Assembly (NCBI GenBank): GCA_949318235.1
Contig: OX439131.1
Location: 18,219,537 to 18,283,536 of the forward strand
Direction of reading: 5' to 3'
Source of the DNA: Ecdyonurus torrentis
Lineage: Eukaryota; Arthropoda; Insecta; Ephemeroptera; Heptageniidae
DNA: 64,000 nt
A program made the translations under genes and the position numbers. This document shows positions 1 to 13,443 of this stretch, one piece after another. Positions within the stretch are counted from its first letter, which is position 1; every line of letters begins with the position of its first letter. The notes under the pieces were generated by a model. It had not been told where the DNA came from. It made no database searches and was given only the letters and a program-made list of their open reading frames with translations.

Positions 1-946
1 TTGCCTAAAATCTAATGGTTGATTCCACCATAACAATAACCATACTAATCGAAATTGATGGTAATAAAAACATAATACATAAAATATTATGTAAACATGA
101 AGCTAAATAGAATAATAAAAAATTATTAACTTGAAAAAAATCTTTAATAATTTTTGAACGTGTATTTTGTAGTTACAAATTGATATCAAATTAAACCTCA
201 TTTTGAAATGATGACTAAACTTCTATAACACAATCGTAAATATTAATTAATAGCAATGTTCAAAATTTGTCATCTGTTGTTGTCAATAGTGTTCAAAAAA
301 ATTTTTACACTTGTATTGATTAATGTGATAATAAATTTTAAAATAGACATCCTAACTTTTGACAATAACATCACATCTATTCTAGTTACAAGAGCAAAAA
401 TTAAAAAAAATAAAAATTATTAATACTGTTTGTATGTAGCTCAAAGGACATGTTTAGTATTATTATTTTTGTTTATTACTAAACTAGAAAACACACACAA
501 AAAATATTTTAACTTCACTCTCTAGAGAAATAAGATTGAAAAACATATATACTTTTTTCTATTCACATTTTATACAAATATTTTTTATTTAAAAAAAAAA
601 AAATCATACCTATCATGAAAACAAAACTAGCATTAAAAGTAAATAAAAAAAGTTTTTTTTTTATGAAAGTTCATAAAAAAAATACACCTGACGAGTAGGT
701 GACATAATTCTTGCATATAAGGCAACGGCAAAAAGTCCCAGAGAAGTCATTGAGTGTGAAAATACGTTTATTTTATTTATCCTTTGTATAAAGATTTGTT
801 TTTCTTGTAAGAAGAAGAAGAAAAAAAAAAAAAAAGAAAAAAAAACAAGGAAAAAGGAAATGGTTTGACGAGACAAATCAGCTTTTTGTTTACCTTGTAG
901 TTTGTCTGAAAGTAGTAAACATCTTCGTAGTACTTCAATAAGAAAG

Positions 947-950
<4 letters not shown>
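1..950. other. AT-rich non-coding stretch
   Basis: No gene is supported. The sequence is mostly A/T with short poly(A) and poly(T) runs near 588-603 and 653-662. The only mixed-composition piece is about 680-760 and has no recognisable motif. The short open frames here are low-complexity translations of poly(T) and of the adjoining CT array. Confidence 0.7.

Positions 951-1032
<82 letters not shown>
951..1032. repeat. (CT)n microsatellite
   Basis: An uninterrupted run of about 41 CT units. Arginine-glutamate or serine-leucine open frames across it are translations of the repeat and not proteins. Confidence 0.98.
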
Positions 1033-1035
<3 letters not shown>

Positions 1036-1977
1036 ACAGTATACACATACATAAAAACACCTTTATTCTTTTCCAGTAGCACGGTATGCTTTCAAGTATA
1101 TAAAAAAAGTTTTTCAAATTTAAATTTTATATAAAAATAAACTCATTCATAATGTATGTGAAATCTCACATATTCATAAATTTTAACATTTTTTTTTAAT
1201 TTTGTGTGTAGCATATTACAGTGTTAGAACACAAAGTAAATAAAAACATATTATATTTTTCCCCCATTTACTTATTGATGTATAGGTACTAGTTCAATTC
1301 AATATCTATATAGTTCACTTAACTTCTAATAAATTATACACATTCATTAGGTCTAATGGTTCACATTAATGTAATATTACATTTCAATCACAAGAGCAAA
1401 ACATGATTATTTTATTGTCTTAATTAATTATAAATAGATTGTGATGCATATTATAGTATATTAATTTATTTTAAAAACTTAATACTTGTTAATTGCCAGG
1501 TAAATTTAAAGCTACGATTTATTCTTGAATTTTAATATTTCCGACTAACTTGTAAGTAGAATGAATTTTTTTCTCACAACTATATTACAACATAGATGAT
1601 GTTGTTTTTCTTATTACATATTTCACTGTCACATAGAAGGTGCAGTACTTTCTAAGGAATAATTTTGTATTAAAACGCATACACACTGTATTTCTATCAA
1701 ATATATTCCTTTTATTTTTTTTATTCTTTTACTTTTTTTTTATCAATAAACTTGCTTTCATATTAAAATTCATAAAATATTTTAAGGTAAATCAGTTAAA
1801 AAATCAATAAAAGAAACAATATTGAATAAATAAAAATAAATAAAGTAACGTAGCGTTAAAAAAATCCATTTGCTATAAATAGTAACCTTATGCCATATAT
1901 AACAAAAAAAAATGTGTTGAATAATTATCATTAATTTACATAAAACACTTTTATGGTTTGTTTGAATTAAAATTACA

Positions 1978-1979
<2 letters not shown>
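1033..1979. other. AT-rich non-coding stretch
   Basis: I see only AT-rich sequence with short homopolymers between two CT arrays. There is no open frame with mixed amino-acid composition and no inverted repeat that stands out. Confidence 0.65.

Positions 1980-2055
<76 letters not shown>
1980..2055. repeat. (CT)n microsatellite
   Basis: About 38 uninterrupted TC units in AT-rich sequence. Confidence 0.98.
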
Positions 2056-2057
<2 letters not shown>

Positions 2058-2396
2058 CGTTATTGAAATATTATGATTTTTTTTCTTTGCAAACTTTGAA
2101 ATAAAAAAGCTTATAATAATTTGTATTATTCAATCAATAAAGAACATGAATATACAAAATTATTAAAGTTTTATTACATAATATAACGCTTCAATTTTTT
2201 AATAAAATAAAAAAAAATTGTAGAAAATATTAATCTAATAATAGTTTGTTTTTTCTATATGTATAATATACATTATAGTTCAAAAAATAGTTTTGAAAAA
2301 GAAAATTCATATATTAGATCACGCAAAGTATTTTGTTAAATTAAGTTTCACGTTATATCATTTATTCATAGAAAAATATATACGTGTGTGTGTATG

Positions 2397-2504
<108 letters not shown>

Positions 2505-2536
2505 CAGTGAAGCGTGTGTAAAAAATGAAAATCGAA

Positions 2537-2538
<2 letters not shown>

Positions 2539-2575
<37 letters not shown>
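2539..2575. repeat. (CT)n microsatellite
   Basis: About 18 uninterrupted TC units, only some 40 bp after the long AT array. Confidence 0.95.
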
Positions 2576-2577
<2 letters not shown>

Positions 2578-3129
2578 TTTATTATTAATGCACTTTTATT
2601 CCAGTAATGGCGTGTTTGGTGTTCACTGTTGGTGGTTCTCAATTAAAAATTTTCGCCTGATAAGGCAACAATGAAGACAAGCCGATTGATTTATGACTTC
2701 GAAGCCAGTGAGCTGTCATTTGAGTTGTGAGATTGAGGCTCAATTGTTTTTCCCCCCCAATATATAATGTACAGTATATATATATGCACACTGCTCACTT
2801 TTCTCTTTCACTTTCCGTATATAACTTCCAATATAACGAATCGTATCAATTTGCTTCGAATGATGTCAATAATAAAGTTTCAATAATAATAATAAAAATT
2901 TCTGCACCTCACACATGAAAGTTCTATACTTTTTTTTTTTTTTTCAAAAGAATAAAATTAATTAAATTTATGAAGTAAAATTATTCATTTTTATGACTTG
3001 ACGTATTTTTTATCATTAGTTTTTTATTAAACAATACAAAAAAATATTATTCAAATTTATTGATTAAATAAAAAATACATTTTTATTTTTATCCTCTTTA
3101 TTTTTTTATTTTTTTATTTTTATTTTTTT

Positions 3130-3165
<36 letters not shown>

Positions 3166-4097
3166 GTTTATATAAATACATTTGAATACGAGGGTTACAT
3201 TTTTTAAATAATTAATGAACTTTATGGTAAATGCATTAGTACAAAATCAGTCAAAAATCTTTTTACATTCAATCGAAATAAAATATTTTCCATGTGTTCC
3301 GTAATAAGACCGAGCTATAAAGAAGCAAAATTAATGGATAATATTATAAAAAATATTAATTTTTGGTTATATGATTGTTCATTTCTCATAACAAAAATAA
3401 TATTTTACACAGTATGGGCTACACATTTTATAATTACTGAGTAAAATTACATTATTTCAATTAATTTTGAGATGATGGTATTTAAGCAAACGTCAACATA
3501 AAACATCTTTCATCAACAATCTCTTCACATATTATATACTTTCCTTTGTAAATCCCTAAAAAATCAGTAATATGTTTGCTAGCGACAGAAGATTATCCTT
3601 TTTGAAATGTTTTATCATTTTAGTACGTAAGCTTTGATGTTTTGTTACTTTGTGTATTTCTATAAGCGTTTTTCGTTTATTTTATATAACAAGTTTTTAT
3701 TTTAAAAAATGATGTTTATAAATTTTCAACAAAATTCTAAGTATTATATAAATTATTCAAGAAAGAAATAATACGGTAATATCATCATCAGTTTTTAAAA
3801 CTTCACGTTTTTAACACCGTAAAAACAAAAATAAGTAAACTTTATTTTTGAAAATAAATGCATTATTTTGGTTATGACTTACAGACAATTATTTTCTTAT
3901 TAATCCATACAATTTACAAAATTTATTACATTTACAATTTACCTCCAAATTTCGTTTGCGTAAACTTAATCGTGAAATCTATTCTTTTAAACAAAGCACA
4001 AGGTATATTTAAAAGTTTCAGGATAGTGATATGGGATTTTAAAAGATAAGTTTATTATACGAAAAAGTTAAACAACAAAATGTGGAAAAAAAAGGGC

Positions 4098-4130
<33 letters not shown>

Positions 4131-6545
4131 TAAAAGAAAAATAGACATTAAGTTTTTAATAAAACACACATAAAAAATCCTTCTTAATTTTTTTGTTTTG
4201 CTTTTTTCTGAAATATAACTGTTGAAGTTTTAAGTTAAATTGTTAAGACAATAAAACTAGAATTCAAGCTGTTTATTCTTTGAAAAACTTTATTATTTTA
4301 AAGTTATTCTCTCTCTCTCTCTTTTTTTTTTTTTTTTTTTATTATTTAATCTTCAAACTCACCACTGAATAAATTGTCTACTTTAAATGTTATTCCTTAT
4401 TAAAAAATAATAATCTTTTATGATATTGAAATATAAGACAAATTAAAAACACAAACCGTTACGTAAATACTTTGGCTAAATATACAGGGATATATTTGTA
4501 AGTATTTTAAGTTTTGTTTACTGCAATATTTACAATGTACGTATAATAAATTGATTCCATGTAATCTACTTTTAAAACCATGAAATTTTCATGCAATTAA
4601 AATTTTGGTACTGTACAAATATTACTTCTTGTGAACAGGCTATCAGTTATAGATATTTCTATATGAATAACTCATTAATAATGAACAAATTAAAATTTTG
4701 ATTTAGTTAAATGAATTCCTGTTGGACAAATAACTAATTCCTATACTATCATCCACCATAAAGTGCTTGGTTCTTTGTTAGTTTATTAAAATACTATACA
4801 ATCTAAACAAATTTATTTTACATCAAAAAATCTTTAACTTGAGTTGAAAATACATGTAATTGACTTCTTAAAGAAAAGAAAAGAAAAAGCCATTATTGAC
4901 ACATTATCCTTATCAGATGTAATGACATTAATCAAAATAGTTAATTACATATGAAATAAGTTTACTTTTAAATAGATATCCACATGCAAACAAATCATTC
5001 TCAAAATAATCAATGTTTTAATTTAATTCTAATGATCAGATTAACAAAACAGATATTGCAATAAAAATATAGTATTTCTTATATAACCTTAATTTCAAGT
5101 CTTTGTACCATTTTTTTATGATATTTTATTGCTATTTTTTTAGACTTAAAGAAATGTAAAAAAAAAAAAAAAATGGTAGAATTGTTTCCCTTGTATACTT
5201 ATACTTTCATCAGTGGTTTTTATAGAACGTTTTGTTGGTTGATTAAGACATCGCATGCTGATTTTTTTTTCTTTTCAAGGCAAACAAAAAAATGTTTAAA
5301 TATACAATAAGAAAAAAAGCAACGAGTTTAATGTTCAACTTGTATAATATTCAGAACAATGTACATTACAATAAAATGAAAAACCAGCATCTTTCTATAC
5401 TCCAAGAACGATAATAAAAAAAAGTGATCATGCATATAAAAATGTATAACAGTTTGTGAAAATTGCATTCAAGCTTTTTTTTTTTCCTCCCCCCCCCCCT
5501 CCCCCCACTCTTCTCTTCATCTTTTTCATCTCATTTTATTAACATTTTATTTTTATCATTATTGCTTGCAACATTTACAAGAAAAGTTATAATACTTATA
5601 AAAAAAATTCTGATTACATGCAAATAAGTAATTTTTAGACATGATGAGCTCAAAAGATTATTTAATATTTTTTTATATTGTATATGAGTAAAAAAAAAAG
5701 TTATAATAAAAACAAACTTAATTTTTATTTTATTTTTTCAAAACTTTTTTTCTGTAAATATATACTCAAAGTTTAAAACAAAATCTTATTTTAATTTAAC
5801 TTTTAACTTTATTGTAATTACTTTTTTATTTGATTTTTTTTGTCATATTAATTATTGAAAATTATATTTAAATATATAGTTTTGATAATTTAAATAATAA
5901 AAAAAATATTATAATTATGTGTCAAAAGAAAAATGTAAAAATGTAAAAATATTATTTTTTTTAACAGATTGGACATGTAAAACGATGAGAATAAAGAGAG
6001 AATAATATAATTTTATATAAAATGAATCATATATAAAATGAGAAGTCACATTTTGTTACACTATCTCTTCCATTAATCCTACACTTTTCATCTTTTAACA
6101 TCTTTCATTTTCATCCCATTAACATTCGTACTACATGAGAACATCAGAATATGGTGAGTATATATGGAGTGAGTGAGGAAGGGAGAAAGAGAAAGAGAGA
6201 GTGAGAGAGATTCTCATTTCTATTTTACATGACAGTGAGGGAAAAAGGCCACTATGTGTACTACGTGAGTTGCAATATGACGAGAATACATAGAGGGGCA
6301 CCTGCTCTCTCTCTCGCTCACTGTGACCACCTTTACGTCTCTACATTCTACACATCACTGTTATCATTATAAAAACCAGAAAGTCATCAGCATTACCATG
6401 TTTAGCCTTGACATCAATTTATATAACAAAAAATTACACCATATGTTTAGATAATATAACAGTATTATTTTTATATAATTATATTATAAAGCTATATTTA
6501 AATTAAACCAAAAATTTCAGCAAAAACATACGTTTAGTAAAAAAA
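2576..6545. other. AT-rich non-coding stretch with small simple repeats
   Basis: No gene is supported across about 4 kb. It holds a poly(T) run around 3139-3162, a short GA array at about 4098-4130, a CT/poly(T) patch at 4309-4340, a poly(A) at 5159-5173 and a C-rich tract at about 5487-5506. The stretches at 2600-2740 and 6120-6400 are somewhat less AT-rich, but have no splice-bounded frame or known motif. Confidence 0.6.
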
Positions 6546-6551
6546 ATGTAT

Positions 6552-6553
<2 letters not shown>

Positions 6554-6596
<43 letters not shown>

Positions 6597-6972
6597 TGCT
6601 TGCCATATTGTGTTATCGTGCTATACACCAATCCCAGTCCCAGTCAAGACATTGTCTTATCGACAGGTAAGGACTTTCCAATTAATGGAAAAGCACACAC
6701 GGGCTGGCCACGGCCTAAGTACACAGCCCGGCATTCGCCATGACAGCCTAGAGAAACCGTGGAAACATCTAGGCAGGCTGGTCGGTGCAATCACATCAAT
6801 CATGCACCTCCCGAATACTGTGCGTCGTCATGGAATGCATGTAAACATGCATCGTGCAACGTGTTGTGCTCTCACACTTCATGTACGCACCTAGCAGTGG
6901 CTCGAACCTATACTCGGTGAGGAGTACAGAGTTGCGAGTCAGCTGCCTTCACCACTCGGCCATACCAGCCGC
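6554..6972 (-). mobile_element. tRNA-derived SINE with class-II tRNA-like head and poly(A) tail
   Basis: Read on the minus strand, the element starts at about 6972 with GCGGCTGGTATGGCCGAGTG. This contains a pol III box A (TGGCCGAGTGGT, 6951-6962) and is followed 40-odd bases later by a box B (GGTTCGAGCC, 6899-6908). Between them TACTC and GAGTA can pair as a long variable arm, the hallmark of serine or leucine tRNAs. A tRNA-unrelated body of about 290 bp follows and ends in a run of about 40 A on the minus strand (T on the plus strand, about 6554-6593). This order of head, body and A tail defines a SINE moved by a LINE partner. No clear target duplication was found by eye, so the copy may be old or its boundaries blurred. 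The body contains the near-palindrome ATGCATGTAAACATGCAT. I do not recognise the family. Confidence 0.85.
6899..6972 (-). promoter_or_regulatory. internal pol III promoter (boxes A and B) of the SINE
   Basis: Box A lies at 6951-6962 and box B at 6899-6908, both on the minus strand. Their spacing of about 43 bp fits a tRNA gene with a long variable arm. The acceptor and T stems do not pair well, so this is a SINE head and not a working tRNA gene. Confidence 0.75.
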
Positions 6973-8384
6973 AAGCTATCATAGCATTTTTTTTCCAACG
7001 TTTTTTTTTTTATGTTAATACTGTATACGAAAGGTAAGATTATTAAGGCTAGGAAATACTTTATTAATAAATGTGTTGGTTACTTTCATGTTAGATGATA
7101 TAACACTTCAGAACTGAAAGCTCTTTAAGTACTTGCATTCCTTTGAAAAATATTAATTTTTAAAGCTCAATGATTAGAGTTACTTTTTTTAAATTAATAA
7201 TAATAAGTTTCATAGCTACTTCAGCCATATTGTATGTTCTTGACTAAAGCACACATGGAATAAATAATAATATTACATGAACCAGAATATACAAGATAAA
7301 AAAGAAATAGTAATATTAGTTTAACATTAAGTTAGAAAACAAAATTTTTGTCATATTTATTGTCTACGTGTGAAAGTGCATTGTAAATAACAATTATTAT
7401 TGTTTCTTACTTTAAACTTAAACTGTATCTTCAAGTCTCAGTAAAATTGTATATAAATATAAGCGTTACGATAGAAACACTTCATCCTGTTATAAAGTAA
7501 AGCCTTATGTCAATGTAATGATTTATACGTCTTACATGATATATACAGTAAACTTAATGTAAGCATTGTAGATATATTGTGCCTCCCCTCTTTGATTGTT
7601 TTACAAGTCTTATGAGATTTAATAGTTAATAATCCATTTGTTGTTGTACGTGTCTAAGATTTCGGTGTTTTTCTTATGTTACTTACTTTATTAAATAAAA
7701 GGTATACAGAAAAACGTGTTGTAAAGCATAGTTACTATACCAGTTTGTGGTGTTTTGGGTGAGCCTTTTACTAATCCAATTAGACCTGGTGTTAGGCCAC
7801 TAGATGTTGCGTATAATGTAGAGGTTGATGTGGCCTACCAGAGGCCTATTATCACACACCGCAACGAGTGGACACAAGGACTTAAGTGAAGAAACACGCA
7901 CCGTCTTCTATAAATTATGCAAGCTCTTGTTATTTTACTTCATTTTCTTCTTATAAAAATTCATTTAGTTTTTTTTTTTTTTTTTTTTTTAATTGTCTTG
8001 AATTTTTTAATCTTTAATATTTTTTAGTCTTTAAAAATATAAAATTTCAATTACTATGTTTGTTAATATATAAAAATGTTGTTCAAGAATAGTTAAAAGG
8101 AAATAAAGTAAATGTTACTACTTCCTTAATACATTGATTTAATTTGTATGTAATGAACTTTAAATAGGTATTCAGAGAGTTACATATCATTGCATATCCA
8201 TTAAGTATAATAGTACATTATATATAAAACGGTAGTAATATAATAAAATACAAGAGAAAGGAGCAAAGGATAGTATTATCTTTTCTTCACTTTGTACACA
8301 TGATATAATCCTAGTTAATCACTTCATGGTTTAACGACAAAATGCTGTGCTGTACACTTGCATTATACATTATACTGTGGATAG
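6973..8384. other. AT-rich non-coding stretch with one mixed-composition block
   Basis: The sequence is mainly AT-rich. The block at about 7725-7910 is clearly less so. It contains a plus-strand frame of about 54 codons without an ATG, ending in TGA at 7887-7889, and the inverted octamers TAGGCCAC and GTGGCCTA. A splice-acceptor-like AG precedes it, but no donor or known domain is visible, so it is not called a gene. Confidence 0.5.
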
Positions 8385-8385
8385 A

Positions 8386-8416
<31 letters not shown>
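8385..8416. repeat. (GA)n microsatellite
   Basis: A short, slightly interrupted GA array. Confidence 0.9.
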
Positions 8417-8417
<1 letters not shown>

Positions 8418-8806
8418 TAATGAGCAAAGGGAAACAGTAAACAAACACTAACTAAGACAGACACAACTATACTAAACTCAATCTATCCAAAGCGACTTTT
8501 TTTTCTGTTAACTTGGTTGTTGTTGTTGCATATAACAAAAGAAGGGTGAGAAAAAGACACTGCACTCTAACAGTTTATATGTAACAACAAATAAAGCTAG
8601 AAATGTACACCGAGGATAATACTTTTGTAATTAGTAATATTATTGCTACTAATACTTTATGTATATTAGACATAATATACAGTACAAGTCTAAGTACAAT
8701 TAAGTTATGTAAGACATCTAATTTAATTAATGTTTATAATGTTAGCTAATTTTTATTGAAATTTGTTTATTTTATTATGTTTATTTTATAGTATAATATT
8801 TTATGT

Positions 8807-8808
8807 TT

Positions 8809-8843
<35 letters not shown>

Positions 8844-8873
8844 CGAGAGAGAGAAAGAGAGAGAGGGAGAGAG
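8807..8873. repeat. compound (GT)n-(GA)n microsatellite
   Basis: A run of about 13 GT units passes directly into an interrupted GA array. It is one of the few GT arrays in the window. Confidence 0.95.
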
Positions 8874-9192
8874 TTCAATATTGTGTTATCGAGACAAAAA
8901 TCTAATTCTACGACTTTGTAATGCTATATTTTAAAATTATTGAATATTTTTTAATGGGCTATTTATAACATTATAAAAGTAATTCAATTACATAATTATA
9001 TAGCATACTACTTCTATATTTTCGTGTTTATTCGTATATTTCTTAACATGAGTTAAGTTATATAACTGTCATCTATAATTATTATTGTTCATGTGAAAGA
9101 AAATAAATCTCATTTGCTATTAGCTATGACTTGGTCATATACCGCCCTCTAACTGTTTTATATGGTCAAAATGAAATTTGTAAACTAAACTG

Positions 9193-9238
<46 letters not shown>

Positions 9239-10334
9239 CGACACAAGTTTAGTTATTGTTATATGAATAATAATAATAATGTATTATTATTATAAGTTTA
9301 TGATTAAGATATAACTGCAGTGCAGTTAAATAATATGCAGTGTAATATGTATAGTATAGTGGACGTGTGCAGCTGTGCTGCTTACGATATTAAGCATTTA
9401 AATGAGATGCTAGAATATGTATGATGATGAAATGAAACAGTTCTCTCAAGTCATGTAAAGGTGTCACACAATTCTCAGTTGGCTTGTACAACACACAAAA
9501 CTTTATACCATACATATTATAGCTTTAGAGCTTTATATACAGTATACTGATTGTGTAATAACATTGGAATATTATACTTATATATACATGAGAAGAAAGA
9601 TAGAACTTTATATGTATTATTGAAGTAATAGTAATAAATGTAATGTGTAAACTATTTTAATTTAACTTTTATTTTATTTTTTTTTTTTTTAGCTATACAT
9701 AAGATAGAATTTTATTGTAGTGTAATATAGTACGTAAGAAAATTATATGATGATTTTATATCACATGAATTTATTTGTAATGAAAATGTCTTTACGTCAA
9801 AAGTCAGCAAAATATTATTATTTAAATTTGTTTAACCAAAGTAACTAAATCTTTATGTATGAACGTGATTACTCCAATGGTGTCACAAATTTTAACTATA
9901 ATAGAATATTACAATTTATACTGAAAAAAATAAGCTACAAAAAAATGTAATTTATTTCTATGAAATTATTATTTAAAATTTATAACTATTCAGGAAGCTT
10001 TTTGTCACTACGTGAAAATAGATAGTAACATAAATTCTGGAAATATAAATTTACATCATTTTGTGTATATTTTAAATAATAAAATAACAACATTAACAAA
10101 TTATTATATTATAAATCTAAATAGAAGATAATTTTATAGTTGTGATTTATTCTAAAGTTTAGGTCAATGGAGAAATGATTATGGCGACAAGTATTATGTA
10201 TTATAAAATGAAAATCCGCAATCTCGGAATGACATCTTGGTTACTGCGTGAACTCATCATAAAATACTGTAGAGTAGTAGCAGAGGTCTTTCCTCATGAG
10301 AGCAATTAACGTTTTCAACCACGAGAACGAGAAC
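8874..10334. other. AT-rich non-coding stretch
   Basis: It holds an AT array at about 9195-9237 and the near-palindrome AACTGCAGTGCAGTT near 9314. No coding or RNA gene signal is visible. Confidence 0.6.
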
Positions 10335-10446
10335 GAGAGAGAGAGAGAGAGAGATGACAGTATACTCAGCGATGGTCATACAAGGAAGGAGACTGTGTCA
10401 TGCAGATTGCCTACCAACCAGGGGGAATGAGGGAATATGAATGCAC

Positions 10447-10491
<45 letters not shown>

Positions 10492-10569
10492 ATATACACG
10501 CTACTCTTGCAGCATAGAAGGAAGGCTAGAATAGAAAGAGAAGAGAGAGATGAGAGAGAGAGAGAGAGA
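10335..10569. repeat. GA / CT / GA array cluster
   Basis: Three arrays lie within 235 bp: GA at 10335-10354, CT at 10449-10487 and interrupted GA at about 10526-10569. The CT array is complementary to both GA arrays, so the segment could fold into alternative hairpins. Sequence between the arrays is less AT-rich than the surroundings. Confidence 0.9.
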
Positions 10570-12075
10570 ACCTAATCTGCATATAAGCTACCGTCAAACT
10601 AGTTATAAACTATAGAGTGTGTACAGTAGAGACTCATATATAATATACATACACCATAGAACATACTTTACATGTTATACGTAGGGTAGATTTTGTAATA
10701 TTTTCAAAACTATATTATATTTAATAAACACGTATATAAATATGATTTTCCTTTTTTAAATTTAATTTATTGTGCGTTTCAAAAAATGATTTGTTTAAAT
10801 TTAAAAGTCTAGTTTACTTTATTACTGTGTAATTGTTTTATATAAAAAATGTGATATTTTTGTATAATTAATTTCTATGATACCCTTGAGAAATATATTA
10901 TTAATTATTAAATTATTATTTATTATTAATTATTAAACGTAAGGTATATTTTTTTTAGTAAACGTATTTTGAAATTGATTTAATTCAAAAAAATTCATTC
11001 GTAATGTTGATTTTTTTTCCCCAAAAAAAAAAAAAAAAAAAAAAAAAGCATAATATAATTTTTGTGCTAGCACATTTTTAGCAAAGTTGGTTCATTGGTT
11101 TATTATAACATAATTTATGCTATACTGCATAATAATTATGTTATATAGCATTAAAAGTATACAAAGTAGTAATAAATAAAATTATAAATAATAAAATTTA
11201 TGTAGTTTCAATTTAGCAACATTTATGCTATGATAATATAAATGCAGCATAATCTGTGTAATTTATGCTTCCCGTGTTTAAAGTTGCTTCTAAACGAAAA
11301 TTTAAACTATAAAACTTTTTAATTTCAAGATAATAAAGTAAAAGATACTTTTTATTTTTGTATGTAATAGTTTTATTCCCGTGAGTGCTCTTCACTTATT
11401 GTAATTTTAATAACGTAAAGAAATTTAAATAAAATTTAATAAAAAAAGAATATTTGACCTAATGAAATCGCAATTGAAATAATTATGTCAATATATGGGT
11501 AAGTATGTTTAAGTAAATATTATACAAAGTATGTTGAAGACTTTAATTTCATTAAAAAACTTTTGAGGTGTGAATAATTTACTAAATTATTTTATTAGTG
11601 ATGTAGAAGTTGTAGATCAAAGTTTTTTTTTTTTTTTTTTTTTTTCTTTTTTTTTTTTAAACTTGGAAGTGGCTTTTGAGGTCGGTCGAGAGTTTTTGAG
11701 GTAAGTTTGGTGTCAGATCACGCTTGCAACAGAGAGAAAGAGCAGAGAGAGGAGAAAACCAACTCAATTAGAGCTACTGTATGAACTGAAAACTTTGCTC
11801 TCAAAGTCACTCGATCTCACTCGATTATATCGCGTGATCAACACTTCACAACTCCATACATAAATAACTATAAAACTTTATGCAGAAATGAAAGACACAG
11901 ACTAGTACTGTTATGAACGATATAATATAAATACAGACTTGATCAATGGAGATCGAGCTTTTATGAAGAAATCAAGGAGACTTTATGTAGTTTCAATTTA
12001 ATATTGGCAAGACATTGTAATTGAAATTAGTAATTATTTTTAGCTATATACTTATTACGTTTTGCTTCCAGCAAA

Positions 12076-12125
<50 letters not shown>

Positions 12126-12195
12126 CTAGTTTCGTGTCTTATCAATGCTACAACATAAAAATTAAAATACAATTTCATGTTACCATGGACTACGA
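10570..12195. other. AT-rich non-coding stretch
   Basis: It contains a poly(A) run of 25 at 11023-11047, a poly(T) tract at about 11622-11659 and an AT array of about 48 bp at 12077-12124. The piece 11660-11840 is less AT-rich but shows no open frame bounded by splice signals. Confidence 0.6.
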
Positions 12196-12390
12196 AAGTG
12201 GGTGTACCGACAGGAATTGAATAACCTGCACAACAATAGAACGAAAAGCAACACTGTATGCCCGTTCTACTGTCTGTTATTTCAGCGCTCTGTTCCCCTC
12301 ATACCTGTTACCTGTAATATCAAACACATCCTGTCTTATTTCTTGACCAAGTCGACGCTCACCACGTTTAGTAAACAACCAAAAACTTGA
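12196..12390. mobile_element. fragment of a dispersed repeat, one arm of a distant inverted pair
   Basis: This less AT-rich block begins with AAGTGGGTGTA and contains a 27-bp segment (12204-12230) that recurs perfectly in inverse orientation at 13276-13302. AAGTGGGTGTA also recurs in inverse orientation at about 13488-13498. A plus-strand open frame covers 12202-12390, but its translation resembles no family I know and it has no splice context. I read the block as part of a mobile element, with the type uncertain. Confidence 0.5.
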
Positions 12391-12652
12391 TCTCTATAAT
12401 AAATACATATTGACTGATGTTACAATGTTTGCAACATATTTATGTAATAAAATGATAAATTTTGTTATAATATTATATATTTTGATATAATATAAAATAT
12501 AAATATTGTGGTTATTAGGGAAATAAAAAGACACGTGAAGCATTATAATATTATGATTTCTGATATAACTGAATTTTATTTATCATTGTCTTATAATTAG
12601 TAAAGTAATATAATTTAAACTTTTGTTTTACGTGTTTAAAAATAAATTTGAC

Positions 12653-12678
12653 ATATATATATATATATATATATATAT
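12653..12678. repeat. (AT)n microsatellite
   Basis: About 13 AT units between poly(T)-rich segments. Confidence 0.9.
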
Positions 12679-13275
12679 TTTTTATCACAAAATAAACACT
12701 AAAATCGATGGTATAGTATTTTTTTTTTCTTTTTAAGAAACTGCAAGTGTATCTTATCTTCTAAAATTGCAACCTAAAAAAATATACCATGAATACGAGT
12801 TACAAATTCATCTCGCGACGTAATGATAATAACTTGAACAGCATTCTATTTCTAGTAGCGAGTGTGTCCTGCATTAGCTGCAACAACACATCGCAATTTA
12901 GGTATACAATTTATAACACTACATAAAGACTATGAAATATTTCAATTGCATTATTACATTTAATTCAAAATAATTTTAATATCCAGAGATTTATTAGTTC
13001 ATTTGATTCACCAAGTATTGTTTAAAATTATTTCATTTTGTATATTTTTTTATCGTAATATTTTATTTATATAACTTTTCAAATATTTTATTTTTTGAAT
13101 ATTATTCAGATAGAAAGAACAAAATTGTCAACAAAATATATCACATACAGCATGCATCAAGTCTGGTGAGATATTTCACCTAAAAGAGATGAGGAGAAGT
13201 AGAGGAGGGGACTTTTACTTTTCTTAGAAATAGCTATGTTGCCGGTTTTTTCATATTCCCATAAGGATAATGTAT

Positions 13276-13352
13276 TGCAGGTTATTCAATTCCTGTCGGT
13301 ACATGTATACCTTTTGTGGCCTCTAAATAAAAACCTGTTAAATATTATTAAT
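13276..13352 (+). mobile_element. dispersed-repeat copy with a retroelement-like 3' tail
   Basis: It starts with the 27-bp segment shared in inverse orientation with 12204-12230. It continues into TGTATACCTTTTGTGGCCTC, then TAAATAAAAA and TTA-type triplets. The tail matches, with small changes, those at 13513-13444 (minus) and 58118-58187 (plus). An AATAAA-like signal followed by short triplet repeats is the usual 3' end of several non-LTR retrotransposon clades, so this is probably a 5'-truncated copy or a related SINE. Confidence 0.55.
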
Positions 13353-13443
13353 ACAGTTTTTAAACATAAAGATGATGTAAAATAACCATGATGATAAAGA
13401 TAACCACTGATGTCATCTCGTCTGCTATAATACATTTGTTATT

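Noticed and set aside
6546..6894. Plus-strand frames of 65 and 114 codons
   Set aside because: They start in poly(T) and run antisense through the SINE, so they are not genes.
6899..6972. A functional tRNA-Ser or tRNA-Leu gene on the minus strand
   Set aside because: Boxes A and B and a variable arm are present, but the acceptor and T stems pair poorly and the sequence continues into a body with an A tail.
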